Shown: piece by piece, positions 1 to 7,169 of the stretch | How the letters are laid out: each line of letters opens with the position of its first letter | Position numbering within the stretch: position 1 is the first letter of the stretch | DNA from: Pseudoneurospora amorphoporcata | Taxonomy: Eukaryota > Ascomycota > Sordariomycetes > Sordariales > Sordariaceae | Reading direction: 5' to 3' | DNA length: 10,481 nt | Assembly (NCBI GenBank): GCA_033297205.1 | Contig: MU859536.1 | Coordinates: 1-10,481 of the forward strand | Notes under the pieces: generated by a model | What the model was told of the DNA's origin: nothing | The model's database searches: none | Seen by the model: the letters and a program-made list of their open reading frames with translations, nothing else | Translations under genes and position numbers: made by a program

Positions 1-53
1 TTATTAGCTGAATTGAACTACTGTTCCAAGCCCAGAAACCTGCCCTTGTCACA
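1..53 (+). repeat. 5' LTR, 3' end only (R/U5 part)
   Basis: These 53 bases match 6167-6219 without gaps and end in the same CA terminus. Four positions differ (8, 27, 32, 33); all are C here and T in the 3' LTR. The copy is truncated by the window start, not by a visible deletion. Confidence 0.93.
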
Positions 54-54
54 G

Positions 55-65
55 ATAAACTACTT
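55..65 (+). other. Primer-binding site, apparently self-priming
   Basis: The 11 bases ATAAACTACTT begin one base after the LTR end. They do not start with TGG, as expected for a site pairing with a tRNA CCA end. They are the exact reverse complement of AAGTAGTTTAT at 6160-6170 in the LTR, and base 54 could add a G-U pair with 6171. Tf1 of fission yeast and relatives prime reverse transcription with the first 11 or so bases of their own mRNA, and this arrangement fits that mechanism. That the transcript starts near the position equivalent to 6160 is inferred. Confidence 0.7.
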
Positions 66-112
66 CCCTCTCGAACCGCCCTTTCTCACAACTCCTTACT
101 CAACCACTCATT

Positions 113-2170
113 ATGGCCTCGCCCGACCAACCCATGACCTCGATCGAGGACCCCTCCTCCCTTTCTCTCGTCCTCTACGACCCCAAGGACTTCGACGTCG
201 TCATGACTGACGAAGACGACGCCATTCCCAGAAGTACGGTCCAAGTCGCCAACCCTCCTCCGTGGCTCGTTGGCCTCCACGACCAGCTTACCGCAGCTCA
301 CAACCAAGTGCGTGAAATCGCCCTCGCGGTGGGACACGAGCACGCCAAGGACCTTGCCGCCCTCAAGGAACAATACGAGATCTTGAGGAAGAATTACACC
401 ACTGTCACCCACCTGTTCGACACCGGAATCAAAGCTACTCAAGCCCAAGTCGGCCGCCTGGAACAACAAGTCCAACAGGCCAGCTCCCGTTTCGCATCGG
501 AAGTATGGGGGGCCATCGCTCGCTACGGCAAGAAGGATGAAGAGCGCCAGCAAGCCATCCTCCACCTCCAAGAGGCCGCCCGCCAACAACAGAAGGCCCT
601 GGAAACCCTCGACGAGAGGAACGCCCGCCAGCAATCCATCCTTGGCCACGTTGAAGAATGGGCCACCACGAAGGACGGACAGATCAACGACATCCTTACC
701 AAGCTCGTTGACCCCTGTCAACTCAAGGACCTCGAAGAAAGAATCGCCACCATTCAACAAGATACCCAGAAGGCCATCCAAGAAGCCTTCGAACGTTCTG
801 GCCAGAAAGCACCCGACGCTGCAACCGTCCGCCGAGTCTTGGAACAACGCGCTGCCACTCGCGTGCCCAGCACGGTCTTCCACTCCTCGTTCCACGAGCC
901 CTCCAGCCCCAGCCTCGGGGATAGCTTCCTTCAAGCAGCCCAAGCCAGAAGGCAGGCCAGCCAGGCTCGTATGAACTACGACGCCACCCGAGCCAACCTC
1001 TACGGAGCAGGATCTGTCCGCTTCGGACAATCGGCCGGAGGACGAGACCCCCCGGGACCTCCCCAGCCTCCAAGAACCTTCGGAGCGACTCCCGACGACG
1101 ATGACGATGCCCGTAAACAGGCCAACCGGTTCCTTCAGAACCTCACTTTCCCGGCCATCCAAACCACGCCGATCCACCTCAACAAGCCTCCGACGTACGA
1201 TGGCAAGAAGCTCGACTCATTCCGACCCTGGTGGGCTAGAATCAACGCGTACCTACACGCGTATGCCGCCAGCTTCCCCACTGACAGCCACAAAATCAAC
1301 TGGCTAGGCTCGATGCTCTCAGACAAAGCTCAGAAATGGCATGACTCACGAGCGCGTCAGATCCGAGCCATGGGCGTCGAAGATACGTGGAAAGGATACT
1401 CCAGCGCCCTCATCGAGCGATTCAAGGATCCCTCAGAACGCCATCGGAACGCGAAGAAGATGGAGGAGCTCAAATATAGCGGGGATACAGCGGAGTACCT
1501 CACTGAACTGCTTGACCTCAACGAAACCGTTGGCTGGGCTGGAACCACCTTCCAGAACCAGATTGCCAGGGCCCTTCCCTCTAAGATCACCGAGCTAATG
1601 TACTCAATGAGAGGCGGGGTACCCGAAACTGACGACGAGTTCATCAGCGCGGTCAGAGAGGCAGGACGCGTCTACGAGAACATGCTGCAAGCCCCGGGCT
1701 ACCAAGCGGGAAAAGGCGTGCCCACTTCGAAGACGGAGCACTCGAAGTCGGGCCAACTCCGCAAGGATACGCGCTCCCCTTCCAACCGAGACCAATCCTC
1801 AAAACAACCCGATCGCTCAGCCAAGGACAAGAAGTGGGCTTCCAATCGCGACGCCTTGAAAGGAATCAATCAGGCGGATATCGATCAGCGTAAGAAAAAC
1901 CAAGTCTCCTGCTGGCGATGCGGGCGTGACAGCCACTACACCACGGAATGTTTCGCGAAGAAGGACACCAACGGCAAAGACCTGCCCCAGCCCAAAGAAC
2001 AACCACGAACGGCCGCGATCTCGACCAAGCGAAAGGACAGCGACCGTAAAGAAGAGGGAGCTGAGGACCTCGAGGACAACGAGGCCCAGTTCAAGAAAGC
2101 TAAAGCAAACGCAATCGCCAGAGCTATGCAAACCATGGATATGGACAACGACTCTGATTCGGATTTTTGA
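113..2170 (+). CDS. gag: Gag polyprotein (capsid and nucleocapsid), 685 aa
   Basis: Gag packages the element RNA into cytoplasmic particles. The ATG at 113 has A at -3 and G at +4, and the frame is open for 685 codons. Residues about 55-230 are rich in Gln, Glu, Lys and Ala and look like coiled coil. An acidic run (five Asp) lies near residue 328. Residues about 356-500 resemble the retrotransposon Gag capsid domain, with the PPTYDG start and a conserved Trp/Leu pattern. A nucleocapsid knuckle C-X2-C-X4-H-X4-C occupies residues 600-613 (1910-1951). The tail is basic, then acidic (DSDSDF). The coiled-coil front half makes this Gag long compared with small Tf1-type Gags. No premature stop or frameshift is visible. 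It ends in TGA at 2168-2170, overlapping the pol frame by 13 bases. Confidence 0.93.
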   Translation: MASPDQPMTSIEDPSSLSLVLYDPKDFDVVMTDEDDAIPRSTVQVANPPPWLVGLHDQLTAAHNQVREIALAVGHEHAKDLAALKEQYEILRKNYTTVTHLFDTGIKATQAQVGRLEQQVQQASSRFASEVWGAIARYGKKDEERQQAILHLQEAARQQQKALETLDERNARQQSILGHVEEWATTKDGQINDILTKLVDPCQLKDLEERIATIQQDTQKAIQEAFERSGQKAPDAATVRRVLEQRAATRVPSTVFHSSFHEPSSPSLGDSFLQAAQARRQASQARMNYDATRANLYGAGSVRFGQSAGGRDPPGPPQPPRTFGATPDDDDDARKQANRFLQNLTFPAIQTTPIHLNKPPTYDGKKLDSFRPWWARINAYLHAYAASFPTDSHKINWLGSMLSDKAQKWHDSRARQIRAMGVEDTWKGYSSALIERFKDPSERHRNAKKMEELKYSGDTAEYLTELLDLNETVGWAGTTFQNQIARALPSKITELMYSMRGGVPETDDEFISAVREAGRVYENMLQAPGYQAGKGVPTSKTEHSKSGQLRKDTRSPSNRDQSSKQPDRSAKDKKWASNRDALKGINQADIDQRKKNQVSCWRCGRDSHYTTECFAKKDTNGKDLPQPKEQPRTAAISTKRKDSDRKEEGAEDLEDNEAQFKKAKANAIARAMQTMDMDNDSDSDF
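2158..2170 (+). promoter_or_regulatory. Gag-pol overlap, probable -1 frameshift window
   Basis: Pol lies in the -1 frame relative to gag. That frame has a TGA at 2155-2157, and gag ends with TGA at 2168-2170, so any direct shift must happen in these 13 bases. They contain five T (2164-2168) in the order GAT TTT TGA of the gag frame. A Phe tRNA on TTT before the stop could slip back one base onto TTT. This is not a classic X-XXY-YYZ heptamer, because GAT does not re-pair as GGA. Reinitiation is the alternative; the first in-frame pol ATG is at 2341, just before the protease motif. Confidence 0.45.
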
Positions 2171-4107
2171 GTGGCCGCCATGAAGCACCACATGGATCAT
2201 CACGGCCTCACCTTGGTGTGACCTCGGACCACCCCGTCGTTTGCACTCTGAAAAGGCTTAGCCTTGACGACGAACCCGAGCAACAACCTCGAAAGAAACC
2301 TTGCCCAGAACCGTTCTCAGGATCACGACCCATCGTACGTATGACCCTGCTCTACAATGATGAGGAGCACCCAGTCAGAGTCCTTCTGGACCCAGGAAGC
2401 TCGATTCCGGTTATGTCCTTTCACAAGGCTAGGGTCTGGAAGCTCCCCTTGATCAAACGGGCCCGCATCCGCACCCTTATGGGATTTAACGCAGCGGTCG
2501 ACACGATAGGAGGCAGATACTACACAGAAGCAGTCGTCCTTCGACATCAAGAGGATCATTACACTCGACTCAACTTTGAGCTCTCAGCGATGGATGACCA
2601 GTGCGATATCATTCTTCCCCATTGGTGGTTACAACAACATGAACCAGCCTGTTTCTTCGATAAAACGCAGGAAATCAAGTTCGCCTCCGAATACTGCCGG
2701 CAAAACTGCACCAGCTCTATCGTCCTAGGACTTCCCCCTACAGAAACCATCGCCAGCATTCAGACCAAGATCGACGCCGCAATCGCAGCAGTGCCAGAAA
2801 AGTTCCGAGAATTCCTCCCCATCATGAGCGAGGAAGCAGCGATACGAATGCCGGATCATCAGCCCTGGGATCACAAAATCGATCTGAAGGAGGGAGAAAC
2901 CCCGCCACATGGACCTCTCTTCGCAATGAGCGGGCGTGAACTCGATGCCCTCAAACCCTGGCTTGAGAAGATGCTGAACTCTGGGCGGATAAGAAAATCC
3001 ACCTCATCATGCAGCGCACCCCTCATGTTCGTTGATAAGAAAGATCCAGACGATCCTCTCCGACCAGTAGTCGATTACCGAATCCTCAACAGAATAACTA
3101 TTCCCGTCAGACACCCCATCCCGCTCATCACGGAACTTCAACATGCTCTCAGAACGGCCAAGATCTTCTCGAAAATCGACCTCAAATCAGGCTTCTTCCT
3201 CGTTCGAATGGCCAAAGGCCACGAGTGGAAAACCGCCTTCCGATGCAAATACGGCCTTTTCGAGTACGTTGTCATGCCTATGGGCTTAATCAACGCTCCC
3301 TCCACGTTCCAGGCCATGATGAACCACTTGTTCATGGACCTTCTGGACGTAGGAGTGCTCGTTTACTTAGATGACATCTTAATCTACGCCGACACTGAGC
3401 AAGAACACGATCGCCTGGTACTGGAAGTCCTGAAACGGCTCACTGATAACCATCTCGCCGTTGCCCCGCAGAAGTGCAAATGGGGAGTCACTAAAGTCGA
3501 GTTCCTGGGTTACATCATCTCTCCCCAGGGCATTGGCATGGCCGAAGACAAAGTCAAGAGCATCTTGGAATGGAAACAGCCTACAACGCTCAAGGAGTCA
3601 CAATCCTTTCTGGGTTTCGCCAATTTCTACCGAAGGTTCATCAAGGGATTCTCCACAATCGCTCAAGCCCTCTCCAAAGGAAACTCGCTGGACAAGAAAC
3701 TCTGGAAATGGACAGAACCCATGGCAAAAGCTTTCAAGGATTTAAAGGAAGCCTTCACAACAGCACCCGTTTTGGCTCACTTCGACCCAGCAGAACCCGC
3801 TATCATGGAAACCGACGCTTCAGATTTCGGAATCGGCGCCATTCTTTCCCAAAGGAAGGCCGACGGCAAACTACACCCCGTCGCCTTTCATTCGAGGAAA
3901 ATGACGCTTGCCGAGATGAACTACGAAATCTATGATAAGGAACTCTTGGCCATCGTCGACAGCTTCGATCGTTGGAGGATTTATCTCGAAGGCGCCAAAC
4001 ACAGGATTGAAGTCTTTTCCGATCACCAAAACTTAGCTTATTTCACCCATACGAAGGTCCTCAACCGACGGCAAGCACGCTGGGCCATTCAGCTAGCCAA
4101 TTTTTAG
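2167..4107 (+). CDS. pol: Pol, open part: aspartic protease, reverse transcriptase, RNase H
   Basis: This part of Pol cleaves the polyprotein, copies the element RNA into DNA and removes the RNA strand. Numbering from 2167, the protease motif LLDPGSS has its Asp at residue 75, with Pro where Ser or Thr is usual. Reverse transcriptase covers about residues 250-430, with PVVDYRILN, the motif FSKIDLKSGF, FRCKYGLFEY and the catalytic YLDD at residues 400-403 (3364-3375). The tether carries SFLGFANFYRRFI. RNase H has TDASD (Asp550), YDKELLAIV (Glu592) and FSDHQ (Asp619). There is no ATG at the 5' end, as expected if Pol is made by frameshift from gag. The frame stops at a TAG (4105-4107) inside the RNase H end, where relatives commonly have Glu or Gln followed by a conserved NYRPG motif. 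NYRPG follows in frame here, so the stop is a mutation and not the natural end. Confidence 0.92.
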   Translation: MSGRHEAPHGSSRPHLGVTSDHPVVCTLKRLSLDDEPEQQPRKKPCPEPFSGSRPIVRMTLLYNDEEHPVRVLLDPGSSIPVMSFHKARVWKLPLIKRARIRTLMGFNAAVDTIGGRYYTEAVVLRHQEDHYTRLNFELSAMDDQCDIILPHWWLQQHEPACFFDKTQEIKFASEYCRQNCTSSIVLGLPPTETIASIQTKIDAAIAAVPEKFREFLPIMSEEAAIRMPDHQPWDHKIDLKEGETPPHGPLFAMSGRELDALKPWLEKMLNSGRIRKSTSSCSAPLMFVDKKDPDDPLRPVVDYRILNRITIPVRHPIPLITELQHALRTAKIFSKIDLKSGFFLVRMAKGHEWKTAFRCKYGLFEYVVMPMGLINAPSTFQAMMNHLFMDLLDVGVLVYLDDILIYADTEQEHDRLVLEVLKRLTDNHLAVAPQKCKWGVTKVEFLGYIISPQGIGMAEDKVKSILEWKQPTTLKESQSFLGFANFYRRFIKGFSTIAQALSKGNSLDKKLWKWTEPMAKAFKDLKEAFTTAPVLAHFDPAEPAIMETDASDFGIGAILSQRKADGKLHPVAFHSRKMTLAEMNYEIYDKELLAIVDSFDRWRIYLEGAKHRIEVFSDHQNLAYFTHTKVLNRRQARWAIQLANF

Positions 4108-5781
4108 TTTATTATCAACTACCGTCCGGGTCACCTCAATTCCAAAGCCAATACCCTTTCCCGTTAAGAAAATTTCAAACCTGAGAAGGGGGGGTGTAAA
4201 GACTAGCCGATCACGTCGGTCTTGCAAGAAAAACACTTCTCACACTCTGAAGGAAGCAGCTTCCTTTTGTCCAAAGAAAGGCTCTGCAGCATCTCAACCC
4301 CTCGATGGAATGATGAATTCATTCGACAGCTCAAGGAAGCCAGAGAAACGGACTCAGCCTACATGGAACAGTTCAACAAAGACGAACCCGACAAAGACTA
4401 CGAGAAATCCGATGATCTACTGTACCGAAAGAACCGCCTCTGGATCCCTACCAGCCTGCAAGCCGAAGTCACCAATTCAGAACACGATACCAAGGTCGCG
4501 GGCCACATGGGAATGGACAAAACCATGGAGCTCATCACGAGAAACTTCTGGTGGCCAAAGATGGAGGAAACAGTCAGGGAATACGTTCGCGGCTATCATG
4601 AGTGCCAATAGAATAAACCTCCCCGCTATTCTCCCTATAATTTACTACAACCCATAGAACTTCATTATACCCCTTAGAAGACTATCGCGATGGATTTTAT
4701 TACGGATCTACCTCTCTCTAACGGTTGTAATTCCATTTGGGTCATAGTGGATCCCTTTACAAAGATGGCTCATTTCACCCCTCTTAAGGCAGGAGAGAAG
4801 AAAACAGAAGACTTAATTAAGATTTTCGCCCGCTCCTACTAGCAGCTGTATGGAGTACCATTGGATATCATTTCGGACCGCGATTTACGGTTTACAGCCT
4901 ACCTTTGGAAGGATTTCTTAAAACTCGTCGGCATTAAAAGTCGTATGAGTACAGCATTCTACCCCTAAACAGATAGCTAGACCGAACGGCTTAACTAAAT
5001 CTTCGAAATTTACCTTCGAGCCTTCGTTAACTACGAAATGAGCAACTGGGAAGACCTTCTAGCCACTACTAAGTTCGCATACAATAACTCCATCTCGTCG
5101 TCCACTGGCCTCACTCCCTTCTATACCAACTACGGCTACCACCCAGCGTCTCACAATCCCCCTAACGGCGCGCCTCGGAACCCCGGGAGTCGTTTGTATG
5201 CTTATTGGATGATTCAAGTACATAACGACGCCCAGCGACATCTCAACCGCGCCCGTCAGAGGATGAAGGAATAGGCGGACAAGAAGCGTTCAGAGGCACT
5301 GGTCTACGAGGTGGGACAACTTGTTATATTGAACGGTAAGCACATCAAAACCAAGAGACCCTCCAAGAAGCTTAACAAAAAGCTCCATAGCCCCTTCAAG
5401 ATTTCACAAGTGATCTCCTCTACCGCTGTCCGGTTAACCCTGCCCAAGACATAGCGAATCCACGACTCCTTCCACGTCTCGCTACTAGAACCTTATTACG
5501 CTAGCAATCGGGAGATCCCCGACCCTGACCAAGTCCTACGAGAGGCAGCCCCAGCAATATTAGAAGACTACGAGGTTGAGAAGATCGTGGACTCCATGAG
5601 GGCTGAAGCCAAGGTGTTATACCAAGTCAAGTGGGAAGAATGGAACAAAGCCAGTGATCTTACGTGGGAACCATGGGAGCACTTCTTCACTAATAGAGCC
5701 AAAGAACAGATCATTGCCTTCCATACTCGACATCCTGAGAAGCTACGAGACCCTCGCATCCCGACGACAATAACGCTATAA
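4108..5781 (+). pseudogene. pol: Pol, degraded part: RNase H end, integrase and chromodomain
   Basis: This is the rest of the same pol frame. The first stop is 4105; further in-frame stops lie at 4165, 4204, 4609, 4675, 4840, 4966, 4978, 4996, 5272 and 5452. All are TAG or TAA and no frameshift is present. The integrase zinc finger reads H-X6-H-X29-Y-X2-C (4483 to 4605), so the first Cys is replaced by Tyr at 4594-4596. The catalytic triad is intact in codons: Asp at 4693, Asp at 4876 and Glu at 4984, giving the D,D-35-E spacing. A GPY/F-like motif is near 5389 (SPF here). A chromodomain lies at about 5563-5750, with Tyr, Trp and Trp at the three aromatic-cage positions and the WEP motif. The natural stop is TAA at 5779-5781. 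Several stops sit where Gln is conserved, and 4675 and possibly 5452 may have been Trp. No full integrase can be made without readthrough. Confidence 0.88.
4183..4194 (+). other. Internal purine tract between RNase H and integrase
   Basis: Twelve purines in a row, ending in seven G, share the GAAGGGGG core with the 3' polypurine tract at 5808-5820 and are followed by TGT. They encode Glu-Lys-Gly-Gly in the pol frame, a segment often Gly-rich in related elements. It could serve as an internal plus-strand primer, but coding constraint is the simpler explanation. Confidence 0.3.
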
Positions 5782-5807
5782 GTTTCGATAGGCTCGAGGC
5801 GAGCCTT

Positions 5808-5820
5808 AAAGAAGGGGGAG
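5808..5820 (+). other. Polypurine tract (plus-strand primer)
   Basis: Thirteen purines (AAAGAAGGGGGAG) end one base before the TG that opens the 3' LTR and begin 26 bases after the pol stop. This is the place and composition expected of the RNase H-resistant primer for plus-strand DNA. Confidence 0.85.
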
Positions 5821-5915
5821 TTGATATTATACGGATATTTGCTTACAATTCTAAATTAGGATTTCCAAGGCTAATAGAACTTCAACGCTTAACGTCAACC
5901 TTATAAGTGCCGCTA

Positions 5916-5936
5916 TAGCTGCTTCTAAAGCAGCTA
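5916..5936 (+). repeat. Stem-loop in U3 of the 3' LTR
   Basis: TAGCTGCTT at 5916-5924 and AAGCAGCTA at 5928-5936 form a perfect 9-bp inverted repeat around a 3-base spacer. It lies about 15 bp before the TATA-like sequence at 5952. It could be a protein-binding site or a DNA cruciform; no function can be read from the sequence. Confidence 0.6.
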
Positions 5937-5951
5937 CAGCCTACACAAGCA

Positions 5952-5959
5952 TATAAATA
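5952..5959 (+). promoter_or_regulatory. TATA-like box in U3
   Basis: TATAAATA is the best match to a TATA box in the LTR, but it is about 200 bp before the predicted RNA start at 6160. It would fit a start near 5990 better, so its use is uncertain. Confidence 0.35.
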
Positions 5960-6092
5960 GTACATAGTAGTGAGCCATAACAGCAATCACATACGACAGT
6001 CACAGAGGTCTAACCCTGTAACATAAGCATCATCATGAGGGCGACCAAACGAAGGCTCGGTGCGTGCCTCAGTACGTACTAAGCCTCTTTGG

Positions 6093-6098
6093 TATAAG
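6093..6098 (+). promoter_or_regulatory. Second TATA-like box, closer to the predicted RNA start
   Basis: TATAAG lies about 65 bp before the base at which the self-priming match begins (6160). Fungal start sites often lie some tens of bases after such a box. This makes it the better candidate for the element's own promoter if the transcript starts at 6160; the assignment is inference. Confidence 0.35.
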
Positions 6099-6219
6099 AA
6101 GGCCTTGAAGCCTAGCCTTTGTTTGAAGGTTGAAGGGGTCAACAAGGCCTTCGAGACTAAAGTAGTTTATTAGTTGAATTGAACTACTGTTCTAAGCTTA
6201 GAAACCTGCCCTTGTCACA

Positions 6220-7128
6220 ATTATACTTTTAATCAGAGCACGCTTGTAGAGAGCGAAATTTAGCATCGTAGTTCTAGGAGGAGATATCTCAGTGGGAGAG
6301 ACAGAGACAGCATTTTTGTTTGTATTCTATATACTTAGGATTCTAATTTACTACGTTTTATAGCTTCTTCCATTATGTTTTCTCTTTTCCTCTTCTTCTG
6401 TCCCTGTTTTAGTAGGCATTCCTTATCAATAACAACTCCTATTTGCCCATTACAACTCTAAACATCCGACGTATATGTAAGCCACGAAGCGAGGTCATTA
6501 ATTTAAATATTCTCCCCTTCTCTCTTATATATCAAGCAATTGAATAGCTTGTCAATCTTATAATACTTATTCATATATCTTAAAAAACTACTTCCTACAT
6601 AGAACAATTAGCCGCATCTTAAACAAGGAGCAGATTTAGACTTAGTAGTTATAGCTGTTAGTTTGGGTTTAACGATAAGCTTAATAAAGAAATCCGGAAT
6701 ATTAATTAAACTATATACTCTTTCAACATAATTACTCCACTCCGATGCCCTCTCGGTTCTATACTCTTTCTTTTCTTACTACTAACATTTAAGGCATGAG
6801 AAAGGTTTAAAAGTCATTGCCATAAAATGAACGCTCCGATAGTGTCTACTAAAATTATAATGAGTAAAGCTTTATTAATAGGGAAGACATATAGAGAGCG
6901 TAGAAGCTACTTCCTTACATAGCGTATATAATCAGCTAAAAAGCTCTTGCAAATAGCAATAGACTTTTTCTTAATTTCGCACACACCAAACCAAACCTTA
7001 TTAGCCTCTGTTTGTTGTTAATTATAACACATCTATAACAAATCTAAAAAGCATTAGTATATAATATAAAAGAAAACAACAAAATAATAAAGTACATACC
7101 TATTCTATAAACACCACGCGCGTTCTCG
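6220..7128. other. AT-rich flank without a recognisable gene
   Basis: About 900 bp of AT-rich sequence follows the LTR, with frequent TA steps and stops in all frames. The first five bases (ATTAT) would be one arm of the target duplication. A 10-bp palindrome (GAGATATCTC) is at 6281-6290 and the dispersed repeat copy at 6471-6495. I see no open frame of note and no complete RNA gene. The composition would fit old, mutated repeat DNA. Confidence 0.6.
6471..6495 (+). repeat. Dispersed 25-bp repeat, copy 1
   Basis: This stretch matches 9414-9438 in the same orientation at 21 of 25 positions, sharing GTATAT, TAAGCCA and AGCGAGGT. It may be the terminal piece of an old mobile element, but no longer match was seen around it. 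Confidence 0.4.
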
Positions 7129-7169
7129 CTAGCCTTTCGTCTTCTTACAAAGCAAACGCTCATATATTA

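Larger units (their letters stand above)
1..6219 (+). mobile_element. Ty3/gypsy LTR retrotransposon, chromovirus type, 5' LTR cut by window edge
   Basis: The stretch has the full order of a Ty3/gypsy chromovirus: LTR end, primer-binding site, gag with a CCHC knuckle, pol in the order protease, reverse transcriptase, RNase H, integrase and chromodomain, polypurine tract, and 3' LTR. The integrase lies after RNase H, which separates it from Ty1/copia elements. The 53 bases at the left edge align without gaps to the last 53 bases of the LTR at 5822-6219, so about 345 bp of the 5' LTR lie outside the window and the whole element would be about 6.56 kb. Gag and the first half of pol are open, while integrase and chromodomain carry stops, so this copy is not autonomous as it stands. 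The target duplication would begin at 6220 but its left partner is not visible. Confidence 0.95.
5822..6219 (+). repeat. 3' LTR, complete, 398 bp
   Basis: The LTR starts with TG next to the polypurine tract and ends with CA at the base aligned to the end of the 5' copy. If the self-priming match marks the RNA start, U3 would be 5822-6159 and R/U5 6160-6219. U3 contains a 9-bp hairpin at 5916-5936, TATA-like sequences at 5952 and 6093, a 10-bp palindrome at 6071-6080, and the word AAGGCCTT twice. In the 53 bases that can be compared, it has T at four places where the 5' copy has C, consistent with cytosine-to-thymine mutation of this end. Confidence 0.92.

Noticed and set aside
86..1177. 363-codon open frame on the minus strand opposite gag
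   Set aside because: It mirrors the GC-rich codon usage of gag, which has a good start, a capsid-like region and a zinc knuckle. The antisense translation has no domain and is low in complexity.
2180..2221. 13-codon ORF with a strong start context just after gag
   Set aside because: It is too short to support a product; it is relevant only as an obstacle to reinitiation at the pol frame.
3461..3935. Two further plus-strand open frames inside reverse transcriptase and RNase H
   Set aside because: They overlap a clear pol frame with catalytic motifs and show no domain of their own.
4105..5454. TAA/TAG read as Gln by an altered genetic code
   Set aside because: Gag and the first half of pol use CAA and CAG freely and contain no in-frame TAA or TAG, so the change is local mutation and not a different code.
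5821..5821. LTR starting one base earlier, at 5821
   Set aside because: A start at 5822 gives the usual TG to CA ends; the base at 5821 is better seen as the spacer after the polypurine tract.
6275..6345. tRNA or SINE head: D-arm-like TCTC-AGTGGGA-GAGA near 6287 with an A-box look
   Set aside because: No matching acceptor stem, anticodon stem or good B box follows at the right distance. The short D-arm may be chance or a worn remnant.
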